DNA from: an uncultured Clostridia bacterium
GTDB taxonomy: Bacteria; Bacillota; Clostridia; Christensenellales; UBA3700
DNA: 12,754 nucleotides
Assembly (NCBI GenBank): GCA_947176115.1
Contig: CAMWPK010000021.1
Span: 1-12,754 of the forward strand
Reading direction: 5' to 3'
The notes below the pieces were generated by a model. The model was not told the DNA's origin. It worked only from the letters and a program-made list of their open reading frames with translations, and searched no databases. The translations under genes and the position numbers were made by a program. Numbering within the stretch: position 1 is the first letter of the stretch; each line of letters begins with the position of its first letter. Below, one piece after another: positions 6,154-12,754 of this stretch.

Positions 6154-8140
6154 TATGCAGAAGTTGCTTTTGATAGGCAACGTCGCAGAGCGTAATACTT
6201 TGATTAAAAAACTGCACAAATTAGGTTGCGCAGAAGTCGTTGCTACGCAAAAAATCGACAAGATGAATAGCGTGGATATCCAGCAAGATATTGACGAAAA
6301 TAAGGTTAAACTTGCCAAGTTGGAATTTTGCTTGCAGACCGTCAAAGAATATAAGGTCACGGCAAAAAAACTCGTCAAGGAACACAAGATAGACTATACT
6401 CCTGTTAAAGGCAGGGGTATGTTTGCAGTAAAGCCTATTATTACTTACGACAGTTTTGAGGATTTGAAAAATACGCAAGCAGATATTTTTTCGCAGATAG
6501 AAGAGCTTAAGGCTTGCAAGGACGAGATAATTTCTCTCAAAACAGAAAAGCAAAAACAAAATACTACGCTTGAGTCAATGTCGCCGTATAAGAATATGGG
6601 CATTGCTTTTTCGCGGTTTAAGGATACAAAAACCGTCAACGTAATGCTGGGCGAAGTCAAGAATGAAAAACTTTCTATTTTGGAGAGTATTAGAGAAAAA
6701 GGCGGAGTATACGAAGTCTTTAACGGCGATGCCGTCAGCGGTGTTGCGATAGTAATACCTAAGGAAAAAAGAGAAGATATTCAAGAGATTTTGACTCAAG
6801 TCGAATTTGCAGTATGTTCGGTAAACGAAGATAAGACGGCAAGTCATATTATTGAAGAATGCTATTCTAATATTGATAATATCGAAAAACAAAGCGACAG
6901 ACTTGTTGAAAAAATCATGACCTTTGAGAGCATAAGCGAGGACGTCAAGAAATTGTACGATTATATTACTCTTGAAGTAGCAAAGGCGCAGAGCAGAAAC
7001 AATACGCAGGTTACTCAGGCTACCTATTATTTGGAAGCGTGGCTACCGCAGAGCGAAGCGCAAAGAGTAGAGAAAGAGTTGGCAGACAGTCCGCTGTCGC
7101 TTGCTTTTATGATTAGAGATCCGCTTGAAGGCGAAGAAGTTCCGACGCTTGCAATTAACAACGGTGTGGTTGCGCCTTACGAGAGCGTGACGAATATGTA
7201 TTCCGCGCCTTTCTATAAGGAGATAGACCCAAATCCGGGCGTAGCCTTTTTCTTCTTCCTTATGTTTGGAATGATGCTTTCCGACGCGGGCTACGGTTTG
7301 TTGCTTACGTTGGGAGCAGGTTTGATTCTTGCAATCAGAAAACCGCCAAAGGGACAACTAAACCTTGTAAAGATTATATTTATGGGCGGTATTTCGACAA
7401 TTATCTGGGGATTTTTGTTTGGTTCTTACTTTGGACTTAGCGCAAGTAGTTTTGGCATGTGGCATTGGTTTAACCCGATAGAAAAACCTATGCCGTTGTT
7501 GGTAGTATGTCTTGCGATAGGCTTAATACAGATGTTCGTAGGTATGGCAATCAATATGGTTGCGTTGATAAGAAAGGGCGAAAAGTTGTGGGGTATTTCC
7601 TCTGCGTTTAGTTGGTACTTCTTAGCGCTTGGCATAGGCGGTATTTACTTGGCAAGCAAGGTGGGAAGTTGGATGAAGTACGTCAGTATCGTACTCCTTG
7701 TAGCGGGAATTGTACTTCTTATGCTCTCGGGCACTTTCGGCAAAAAGGGCGCAAAGAAAATCAGCGGAGCCTTTTCGTCATTGTACGGTATTATCAACTT
7801 CTTCTCCGACTTGATGAGTTATACTCGTATCTTCGGTCTTGGCTTGGCGACCGGCGTTATAGCAATGGTATTTAATGAGATTGCAAAAATAATGTACGGT
7901 ATGTTGCCAAAAGTCTTGGGAGTGGTAGCGGTAATAGCGATATGTATCGTAGGTCATACGTTCAACGTAGCCATCAACGCGCTTGGAGCGTACGTGCACA
8001 ATTCAAGATTGCAATTTGTCGAATACTTCGGCAAGTTCTACACCGGCGGTGGCGAGTTGTTTGCGCCACTTGGCAGTCAAATGAAGTATTACTCGATAGG
8101 CACGCCTGAAGTGAAAAAGGTAAAGAGTAAAAAGGCGTAG
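6140..8140 (+). CDS. ntpI: V/A-type ATPase membrane subunit I (subunit a)
   Basis: This 666-residue subunit forms the stator half-channels next to the rotating proteolipid ring. The first ~360 residues are soluble and helical (stalk-binding arm). From about residue 368 a membrane domain follows, with roughly seven or eight hydrophobic helices, beginning FFFFLMFGMMLSDAGYGLLL, the family's most conserved entry motif. The essential Arg that faces the carboxylate of the ring is R563 in LMSYTRIFGLGLA, the counterpart of yeast Vph1 R735. The C-terminus carries YVHNSRLQFVEYFGKFY and GELFAPL, also typical. Length matches the family (about 650-670). The ATG at 6140 lies inside the end of ntpF and has AAGG five bases upstream. 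The stop TAG is followed at once by TAA, a double stop. It is followed by the only large gap in the operon. Confidence 0.96.
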   Translation: MALSNMQKLLLIGNVAERNTLIKKLHKLGCAEVVATQKIDKMNSVDIQQDIDENKVKLAKLEFCLQTVKEYKVTAKKLVKEHKIDYTPVKGRGMFAVKPIITYDSFEDLKNTQADIFSQIEELKACKDEIISLKTEKQKQNTTLESMSPYKNMGIAFSRFKDTKTVNVMLGEVKNEKLSILESIREKGGVYEVFNGDAVSGVAIVIPKEKREDIQEILTQVEFAVCSVNEDKTASHIIEECYSNIDNIEKQSDRLVEKIMTFESISEDVKKLYDYITLEVAKAQSRNNTQVTQATYYLEAWLPQSEAQRVEKELADSPLSLAFMIRDPLEGEEVPTLAINNGVVAPYESVTNMYSAPFYKEIDPNPGVAFFFFLMFGMMLSDAGYGLLLTLGAGLILAIRKPPKGQLNLVKIIFMGGISTIIWGFLFGSYFGLSASSFGMWHWFNPIEKPMPLLVVCLAIGLIQMFVGMAINMVALIRKGEKLWGISSAFSWYFLALGIGGIYLASKVGSWMKYVSIVLLVAGIVLLMLSGTFGKKGAKKISGAFSSLYGIINFFSDLMSYTRIFGLGLATGVIAMVFNEIAKIMYGMLPKVLGVVAVIAICIVGHTFNVAINALGAYVHNSRLQFVEYFGKFYTGGGELFAPLGSQMKYYSIGTPEVKKVKSKKA

Positions 8141-8193
8141 TAAGTGATGTGGATGAGGCGTAGGCTACGCAAGTAGGCGTTAATCTCAAAAAA

Positions 8194-8209
8194 TATCTTA
8201 GATAAGATA
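8194..8209 (+). repeat. Perfect inverted repeat upstream of ntpK
   Basis: TATCTTA (8194-8200) and TAAGATA (8203-8209) are exact reverse complements around GA. No T run follows on the + strand, so it is not a + strand terminator. It could be an mRNA hairpin, a processing site or a protein-binding site. Confidence 0.5.
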
Positions 8210-8249
8210 GAATAAATAAAAGATAAAAAAATACAAAGATATAAACCAC

Positions 8250-8255
8250 AGGAGG
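8250..8255 (+). promoter_or_regulatory. Consensus Shine-Dalgarno of ntpK
   Basis: AGGAGG sits eight bases before the ATG at 8264 and behind an A-rich leader. It is the strongest ribosome site in the window. Proteolipid subunits are needed in about ten copies per complex, which would explain it. Confidence 0.75.
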
Positions 8256-8263
8256 TTAATATA

Positions 8264-8740
8264 ATGAACGGAGTTTATGTAGCAATGATAGGCGCAGCGT
8301 TGGCGGCATTGTTCGCAGGTTGCGGTTCTGCAATCGGAGTAGGTATTGCAGGTCAAGCCGCGGCAGGTGTCACCAGTGAGGACCCAAACAAATTCGGTAA
8401 AGTTTTGCTTTTGCAACTTTTGCCGGGTACACAGGGTATTTACGGACTTATTATTGCGTTTATCGTATTCTTGAAAGCAGGAGTTTTGGGAGGTGCGTTG
8501 GAAAGTTGGACTACGGCTCAAGGTTGGGGCATGGTAGCAGTTTGCGCGCCTATGGCAATCGTAGGTCTTGTATCGGGTATCTATCAAGGTAAGTGCGCGT
8601 CTTCAGCTATTGCAATGGTAGCTAAGCGTCCGGAAGCGTCTGGTAAAGGTTTGTTGATGACCGTAATGGTAGAAACTTACGCGCTTCTCGCTCTTTTGAT
8701 ATCGTTCTTGGGCGTTTGGTTCTTAATTCCACAAGCGTAA
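8264..8740 (+). CDS. ntpK: V/A-type ATPase proteolipid subunit K (rotor ring c-subunit)
   Basis: A 158-residue hydrophobic protein of four membrane helices (about 5-32, 47-76, 88-115, 128-155), that is two fused hairpins, as in the 156-residue NtpK of Enterococcus hirae. It forms the rotating ring that carries ions through the membrane. The ion-carrying carboxylate is E137 in MVETYALL (helix 4). The residues that coordinate Na+ in E. hirae NtpK (L61, T64, Q65, Q110, E139) all have equivalents here: L53, T56 and Q57 in LLPGTQGIYG, Q108 in IYQGK, and E137. Helix 2 has no carboxylate, so there is one ion site per four helices. The glycine-rich helix 1 (GCGSAIGVGIAG) is typical for ring packing. 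Na+ rather than H+ coupling is inferred from these residues. Confidence 0.96.
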   Translation: MNGVYVAMIGAALAALFAGCGSAIGVGIAGQAAAGVTSEDPNKFGKVLLLQLLPGTQGIYGLIIAFIVFLKAGVLGGALESWTTAQGWGMVAVCAPMAIVGLVSGIYQGKCASSAIAMVAKRPEASGKGLLMTVMVETYALLALLISFLGVWFLIPQA

Positions 8741-8750
8741 TAGGTATCGT

Positions 8751-9332
8751 ATGAACAACAAAGAAGCAATTATCCAAAAGATAATAGACGACGCCAATAC
8801 AGTAGTCAACGCTAATATTGCGGAGGCTAACGATACGGCAGGTCAAATTCTTGCGAGGGCGCAAAGACAGGTCGATAGATTTATCGAGAGCAATTCCGGT
8901 AGGACTGACAGATTGTATCAAGAAGCGTTGGAGCGAAGCCAAGTTGTCGCAAATCTGGACGTCAAGAAGCTCTTACAAGGCAAAAAGAAAGAGATTATCG
9001 ATATGGCGTTTGACGAGGCTTTGGACGCTATCAAGGCGGACAAAAAGACTTATCTTGCGCTTATCGAGGGTATGATTTTGTCTTGTTGCGAGGACGGCGA
9101 CGAAGTTGTCGTTGCAATGGAAGACGATAAGCTCATAACCAAGAAGTTGATTGCAGACCTTGCAAAGAAGAGTAAAAAGTCGTTGAAGAAGAGCGATGAG
9201 TTTGGCGATTTCAAAGGCGGAGTTATTTTGTCTGGCAAAAACTACGACAAAAATCTTACTTTGGAATTAGAACTTTCTTTGATAAAAGAAAAGATTGAGA
9301 GTAATATCGACAGTATTCTGTTTGGGGAGTAA
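8751..9332 (+). CDS. ntpE: V/A-type ATPase peripheral stalk subunit E
   Basis: This 193-residue protein has a long charged N-terminal helix (about 1-85: repeated Ala/Glu/Arg/Lys with AEANDTAGQILARAQRQ) and a C-terminal mixed domain (about 95-193). It is the layout of subunit E, which pairs with the coiled-coil subunit and contacts the top of the catalytic head. The length matches the family (about 190-200). The C-terminal part contains GGVILSGKNYDKNLTLELEL, a recognisable family feature in which a strand precedes the final helix. The ATG at 8751 is 10 bases after the ntpK stop, with AGG at 8742-8744 upstream. Residue-level conservation in this family is low, so position in the operon supports the call. 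Confidence 0.92.
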   Translation: MNNKEAIIQKIIDDANTVVNANIAEANDTAGQILARAQRQVDRFIESNSGRTDRLYQEALERSQVVANLDVKKLLQGKKKEIIDMAFDEALDAIKADKKTYLALIEGMILSCCEDGDEVVVAMEDDKLITKKLIADLAKKSKKSLKKSDEFGDFKGGVILSGKNYDKNLTLELELSLIKEKIESNIDSILFGE

Positions 9333-9338
9333 AGGCTA

Positions 9339-10310
9339 ATGGCAAAAAATAGCTTAGTCTATTCAAATGCAAGAGTTAAGGCATTGGAAAATACTTTCTT
9401 GACCAACGAAAAGATTGTGCGTATGGCGTACAGCGATTCTTTGGAAGAGGGTATCAAAGTGCTATTGGAGAGTTCTTACGGTGGCGGTATAGTTGCAGAC
9501 GCCAAGGACTACGACGAAATCTTGCAGGCTGAAGATAGAAAGGTGAGTGAATTTGTTTTCGACGCAATGCCTGACGGACAAGGTATGGAAACTTTTGCCG
9601 TCAAGTCTGACTATCACAACCTTAAAGCTATAGTCAAAGGCAAGTATATGCGACTTGACGACATTGATTTTATGCTTATGCCAAAGGGCAATCTCGACCC
9701 CAAAGAAATCAAAGATATGATATACGCAGACGATTATTCTATGCTTAGCGAGAGTATGCAGAAAGCTCTTTTGACGATTGACAGCGCAAGAGCCGACGGC
9801 AATACGTCCCCCAGATTTATAGACTTGACGCTTGACAAGGCTTGCTATATTGATATTATGGCAATGCTTAAGAAAGCCAAAAATAAGTTTATGACGGCGT
9901 ATTGGCAGACGAATATTGATATGATGAATATCTCGGCTTTCGTTAGAGCAAGCAAGGCGGGCGAAGTCGAAGCGTTCAAAGAGAGCTTTATTGAGGGAGG
10001 CAAACTGGATATATCTTTCTTCAATACAGATACGCAAGGCGTGCTAGACAAGTTGGCGTATTCGCCATATCCGCAAATTGCAGAAGCTCTAAAATCGGGA
10101 GATTTTGTGTCCTTTGAGAGAATTTGGGACAACAGTCTTATCAACATATTCAAAGAGGGTCGCAACGACATCTTTTCCGTAGCTCCTATCGCAGGATTCT
10201 ACGTGGCAAAGAAAATAGAGATAAAGATAGTGAGAATGATTTGTATTCTTCTCAAAAACGACGTTGAAAAAGACGTCATTAAAGACAGATTGAGGGAATT
10301 GTATGCGTGA
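9339..10310 (+). CDS. ntpC: V/A-type ATPase subunit C (eukaryotic d homologue)
   Basis: A 323-residue, soluble, mostly helical protein of the V-type ATPase subunit C/AC39 family. It forms a funnel that sits on the proteolipid ring and receives the central shaft, joining the rotor halves. Recognisable segments are the N-terminal YSNARVKALENTFL, the stretch FAVKSDYHNLKAIVKGKY (the conserved D/Y-H-NLK region), and the C-terminal APIAGFYVAKKIEIKIVRMI. The length agrees with the family (about 320-340). The start codon is preceded by AAAGG (9331-9335) and GGGGAG (9324-9329). It overlaps the following gene by eight bases. Confidence 0.94.
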   Translation: MAKNSLVYSNARVKALENTFLTNEKIVRMAYSDSLEEGIKVLLESSYGGGIVADAKDYDEILQAEDRKVSEFVFDAMPDGQGMETFAVKSDYHNLKAIVKGKYMRLDDIDFMLMPKGNLDPKEIKDMIYADDYSMLSESMQKALLTIDSARADGNTSPRFIDLTLDKACYIDIMAMLKKAKNKFMTAYWQTNIDMMNISAFVRASKAGEVEAFKESFIEGGKLDISFFNTDTQGVLDKLAYSPYPQIAEALKSGDFVSFERIWDNSLINIFKEGRNDIFSVAPIAGFYVAKKIEIKIVRMICILLKNDVEKDVIKDRLRELYA

Positions 10311-10629
10311 AGGCAAGATAGCGGTAGTTGGGGATAAAGATTTGATTTTGGCGTTCAAGGCTATCAGTATGGAAGTTTTTTGCGCCGATACAAAAGAAGA
10401 GGGCGAAGCTATTATAAAGAAGCTAGCCAAGACTCATTCTGTTATATTTATTACGGAAAATCTAGCGGAGCAAATGGATTCTTTGCTCGCAAAATATAAG
10501 ACCAAGGCTTATCCGGCAATAATACCCATACCAAGCGGTGGCAAGTCTAACGGCTACGGTATGCAAGGTATTAAGGCAGACGTGGAGAGAGCTATTGGCA
10601 CTGACATATTGTTTAATAAGGAAGATTGA
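10303..10629 (+). CDS. ntpG: V/A-type ATPase subunit F (NtpG)
   Basis: A 108-residue protein of the V-type ATPase subunit F family. It belongs to the central rotor shaft and, with subunit D, regulates coupling. It shows the N-terminal strand-loop of a Rossmann-like fold (KIAVVGDKDLILAFKAISMEVF), the central VIFITENLAE strand, the conserved YPAIIPIPS turn, and a flexible C-terminal helix (ADVERAIGTDIL). The ATG at 10303 overlaps the ntpC end by eight bases, with GAGGGA at 10292-10297 as ribosome site. The symbol follows E. hirae usage, where the gene between ntpC and ntpA is ntpG. Confidence 0.92.
   Translation: MREGKIAVVGDKDLILAFKAISMEVFCADTKEEGEAIIKKLAKTHSVIFITENLAEQMDSLLAKYKTKAYPAIIPIPSGGKSNGYGMQGIKADVERAIGTDILFNKED
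10618..10622 (+). promoter_or_regulatory. Ribosome binding site deciding the ntpA start
   Basis: AAGGA here is nine bases before the ATG at 10632 and only three before the in-frame TTG at 10626. The ATG is the better start. It also leaves the family-typical N-terminus MQQEVGRVIKVSGPL. Confidence 0.65.
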
Positions 10630-10631
10630 TT

Positions 10632-12395
10632 ATGCAACAAGAAGTAGGTAGAGTTATCAAAGTTTCCGGACCGCTTATCGTAGCGGAAGGTATGCGTAAC
10701 TGCAAGATGTTCGACGTAGTCAGAGTCGGCGAAGAAAATCTTATCGGCGAAATCATAGAACTTCGCGATGACAAAGCGTCTATTCAGGTTTATGAAGAAA
10801 CGAGCGGATTGGGTACGGGCGCAAAGGTAATATCCACAGGCGCACCGCTTAGCGTAGAACTTGGTCCCGGTATTATCGAGGGTATTTACGACGGTATCCA
10901 AAGACCTCTACAAAAACTCGTGGAAATGACGGGCGACAGAATAGGCAGAGGCGTAGAGATTTCGGCGATTGACCATAAAAAACGTTGGGACTTCCAAGCT
11001 AAAAAGTCCAAAGGCGATAGCGTAGTCGCAGGCGATATACTCGGCGTAGTGCAAGAAACTAAAGTAGTCGAGCATAGAATTATGGTTCCTGTAGGCATTG
11101 AGGGCAAGATTAAGTCTATATCTTCAGGAGAACATACAGTTGACGATGCAGTATGCGTAATCACGACTTCCAAGGGCGACGTCAAGGTGACGATGTGCCA
11201 AAAGTGGGCTGTCAGAATAGGCAGACCTTTCAAGAGTAAGATGTACCCTGTTGCTCCGCTTGTCACGGGACAACGTACAATAGATACCTTCTTTCCGGTA
11301 GCGAAAGGCGGAGCGGCTTGTATTCCGGGACCTTTCGGTAGCGGTAAGACCGTAGTTCAGCACCAACTTGCAAAGTGGTCTGACGCCGATATAATCGTAT
11401 ACGTAGGTTGCGGAGAGCGCGGTAACGAGATGACGGATGTTCTCAATGAGTTCCCTGAACTTATCGACCCAAAGACGGGCGAAGCGCTTATGAAGAGAAC
11501 AGTGCTTATCGCCAACACTTCGGATATGCCGGTTGCGGCTCGTGAAGCGTCAATGTATACCGGCATAACCATTGCAGAATACTTTAGAGATATGGGATAT
11601 AACGTAGCTATAATGGCAGATTCGTCTTCTAGATGGGCAGAGGCTTTGAGAGAGATGTCAAGCCGTCTTGAAGAAATGCCCGGCGACGAGGGGTATCCTG
11701 CATATCTTGCGTCAAGACTTGCAAGTTATTATGAAAGAGCAGGCATAGTCAACGCTATGGGCAGTGACGAGAGAGTAGGTTCCGTTACGGCAATCAGCGC
11801 CGTATCCCCTCCGGGCGGTGACTTGTCCGAGCCGGTTACGCAGGCTACTTTGAGAATTGTCAAAGTATTCTGGGGCTTGAGTTCTTCTTTAGCGTACGCT
11901 AGACACTTCCCTGCTATTGATTGGTTGCAAAGTTATTCTTTGTACGTAGATAGGCTTGGTCAGTGGTACGGTAAGAATACGGAAAGAACTTGGAATGACA
12001 ACCGTCAGCAAGCAATGACGATATTGCAAGAGGAGGCAAATCTTGAAGAAATCGTTCGTCTTGTAGGCGTAGACGCATTGAGTTATGAAGATAGATTGAC
12101 AATGGAAACTGCTAAATCTATCAGAGAGGACTACTTGCAACAAGACGCTTTCGACGACGTAGACACCTTCGCCAGTCTGACCAAACAATTTAAGATGCTT
12201 AATCTTATATTAGAATGTTATAGGTGCTCGCAAGAAGCTCTCAAAAAGGGCGCTGATTTTGACGATATTATTGCAATACCTGCAAGAGAAGCCATCGGCA
12301 GAATGAAGTTTATACCTGAGAGCGAAATTGCAAAATTTGACGAGATTTACGACAATATGAAAGCGCAACTTGATAAACTTGCTTACGTAGATTAA
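10632..12395 (+). CDS. ntpA: V/A-type ATPase catalytic subunit A
   Basis: The nucleotide-hydrolysing subunit of the A3B3 head, 587 residues, close to the 593 of E. hirae NtpA. In order: an N-terminal beta barrel (GRVIKVSGPLIVAEG), the family-specific bulge insertion (about 110-200), and the ATP-binding core. Walker A is GPFGSGKT at 233-240 (K239, T240). The catalytic Glu is E262 in GCGERGNEM. Walker B is VAIMAD at 325-330, followed by SSRWAEALREMSSRLEEMPG. SPPGGDLSEPVTQ follows, then the helical C-terminal domain with AIDWLQSYSLY. All catalytic residues are intact. The ATG at 10632 follows the ntpG stop by two bases. A longer frame starting at TTG 10626 is less likely because of its spacing to AAGGA. 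The stop codon lies within the ribosome site of ntpB. Confidence 0.98.
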   Translation: MQQEVGRVIKVSGPLIVAEGMRNCKMFDVVRVGEENLIGEIIELRDDKASIQVYEETSGLGTGAKVISTGAPLSVELGPGIIEGIYDGIQRPLQKLVEMTGDRIGRGVEISAIDHKKRWDFQAKKSKGDSVVAGDILGVVQETKVVEHRIMVPVGIEGKIKSISSGEHTVDDAVCVITTSKGDVKVTMCQKWAVRIGRPFKSKMYPVAPLVTGQRTIDTFFPVAKGGAACIPGPFGSGKTVVQHQLAKWSDADIIVYVGCGERGNEMTDVLNEFPELIDPKTGEALMKRTVLIANTSDMPVAAREASMYTGITIAEYFRDMGYNVAIMADSSSRWAEALREMSSRLEEMPGDEGYPAYLASRLASYYERAGIVNAMGSDERVGSVTAISAVSPPGGDLSEPVTQATLRIVKVFWGLSSSLAYARHFPAIDWLQSYSLYVDRLGQWYGKNTERTWNDNRQQAMTILQEEANLEEIVRLVGVDALSYEDRLTMETAKSIREDYLQQDAFDDVDTFASLTKQFKMLNLILECYRCSQEALKKGADFDDIIAIPAREAIGRMKFIPESEIAKFDEIYDNMKAQLDKLAYVD

Positions 12396-12404
12396 GGAGA
12401 GAAT

Positions 12405-12754
12405 ATGTTAAAGGAATATAAGTCAATTAGAGAAATCGTAGGACCGCTTATGCTTGTAGACGGCGTTGACGGCGTAGCTTACAACGAACTTGTCGAAATC
12501 AAAGGCAAGGACGGAAGCATAAGAAGAGGTAAGGTGCTTGAAGTCAACAGGGACAAGGCGCTTGTTCAGCTCTTTGAGGGCGCGCAAGGCTTGCAGATGT
12601 CCACTTCAAAGGCAAGATTTTTAGGCAGAAGTCTTGAGCTTGCAGTATCTGAAGATATGCTAGGCAGAGTTTTCGACGGTATTGGCACCCCCAAGGCCGG
12701 CGGAGCACCGATAATTCCAGAACTGAAACTAGACATCAACGGTCAACCTATAAA
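12405..12754 (+). CDS. ntpB: V/A-type ATPase regulatory subunit B, N-terminal part (cut by window end)
   Basis: The first 116 codons of the non-catalytic head subunit B; the frame is still open at the right edge. The start MLKEYKSIREIVGPLM, followed by VEIKGKDGSIRRGKVLEV and ALVQLFEGAQGL, is the N-terminal beta barrel of the family. The stretch LGRVFDGIGTP is its conserved entry to the nucleotide-binding domain. AAGGAG at 12394-12399 lies five bases before the ATG and overlaps the TAA of ntpA. The remainder, with the arginine finger that completes the catalytic site on subunit A, lies outside the window, as does the expected ntpD. Confidence 0.95.
   Translation, partial: MLKEYKSIREIVGPLMLVDGVDGVAYNELVEIKGKDGSIRRGKVLEVNRDKALVQLFEGAQGLQMSTSKARFLGRSLELAVSEDMLGRVFDGIGTPKAGGAPIIPELKLDINGQPI

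Larger units (their letters stand above)
8141..8263 (+). promoter_or_regulatory. Leader region between ntpI and ntpK
   Basis: This 123-base gap interrupts an operon whose other junctions are overlapping or under 20 bases. It holds a 9-codon mini-ORF (8147-8176), a small GC-rich hairpin (GCGTA/TACGC arms, 8158-8170), a perfect palindrome (8194-8209), an A-rich unstructured stretch (8211-8248) and a consensus Shine-Dalgarno. No good sigma-A promoter is visible; the best candidate, TTAATC-N17-TAAGAT (8180-8208), is poor. A role in boosting or balancing proteolipid synthesis is inferred. Confidence 0.45.

Noticed and set aside
8141..8263. Riboswitch or small RNA gene in the ntpI-ntpK gap.
   Set aside because: The two hairpins are small and separate, and no known aptamer core is recognisable. 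Described only as a leader.
9462..10037. Open frame of 191 codons on the minus strand opposite ntpC.
   Set aside because: It is fully antisense to a well-recognised subunit C gene, has no recognisable domain, and is consistent with a codon-bias shadow.
10626..10631. TTG at 10626 as an upstream start of ntpA, adding two residues.
   Set aside because: It is only three bases from the AAGGA ribosome site, while ATG 10632 has proper spacing and a family-typical N-terminus.
1..12754. Insertion sequences, phage genes, CRISPR repeats, tRNA or rRNA genes, defence or toxin-antitoxin modules.
   Set aside because: None seen: every stretch over about 120 bases is accounted for by recognisable + strand genes with uniform composition.

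Overview
The window looks like an ordinary chromosomal segment of an anaerobic Gram-positive bacterium of the Clostridia/Bacillota type, probably gut- or rumen-associated. Four things support this: moderately low GC with AGA/ATA-tolerant codon use, AGGAGG-type ribosome binding sites, consensus sigma-A promoters, and a sua5 - ywlE-type phosphatase - rpiB order resembling the ywlC-ywlE-ywlF region of Bacillus subtilis. The lineage is inference; no rRNA or marker gene is present. All genes are on the + strand, and I see no mobile element, CRISPR array, tRNA or rRNA. The longest stretch without a gene is about 120 bases.

Region 1 (1-1030) is the C-terminal part of a repetitive, probably surface-exposed GLUG-repeat protein whose start lies upstream of the window. 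Region 2 (1008-2785) is a sensor histidine kinase with its own perfect TTGACA-N17-TATAAT promoter. That promoter overlaps the end of the previous gene and leaves almost no 5' leader. Region 3 (2836-5248) is a tight cluster of manA (mannose-6-phosphate isomerase), sua5 (tRNA threonylcarbamoyl-adenylate synthase) and a low-molecular-weight phosphatase with the Thr signature of protein-arginine phosphatases.

Region 4 (5249-5358) is a regulatory gap with a promoter whose spacer holds a perfect 9+9 inverted repeat. It drives rpiB and, with no visible second promoter, probably the whole following V/A-type ATPase operon.

Region 5 (5827 to the window end) encodes the rotary ATPase in the Enterococcus hirae-like order F-I-K-E-C-G-A-B (coiled-coil stalk subunit, membrane subunit a/I, proteolipid K, stalk E, subunit C/d, subunit F/G, catalytic A, and the start of B); D is expected just downstream. 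Together these genes build a membrane rotary motor that couples ATP hydrolysis or synthesis to cation transport. The proteolipid carries all five residue types known to bind Na+ in E. hirae NtpK, so Na+ is the likely coupling ion. The one large gap in the operon (8141-8263) precedes the proteolipid gene, contains a palindrome and ends in the strongest Shine-Dalgarno of the window. That fits the need for many copies of this subunit.

I found no previously undescribed multi-gene system. The points worth a second look are the two regulatory regions (1008-1048 and 5297-5325), the pre-ntpK leader, the apparently unpaired kinase and the Na+ signature.
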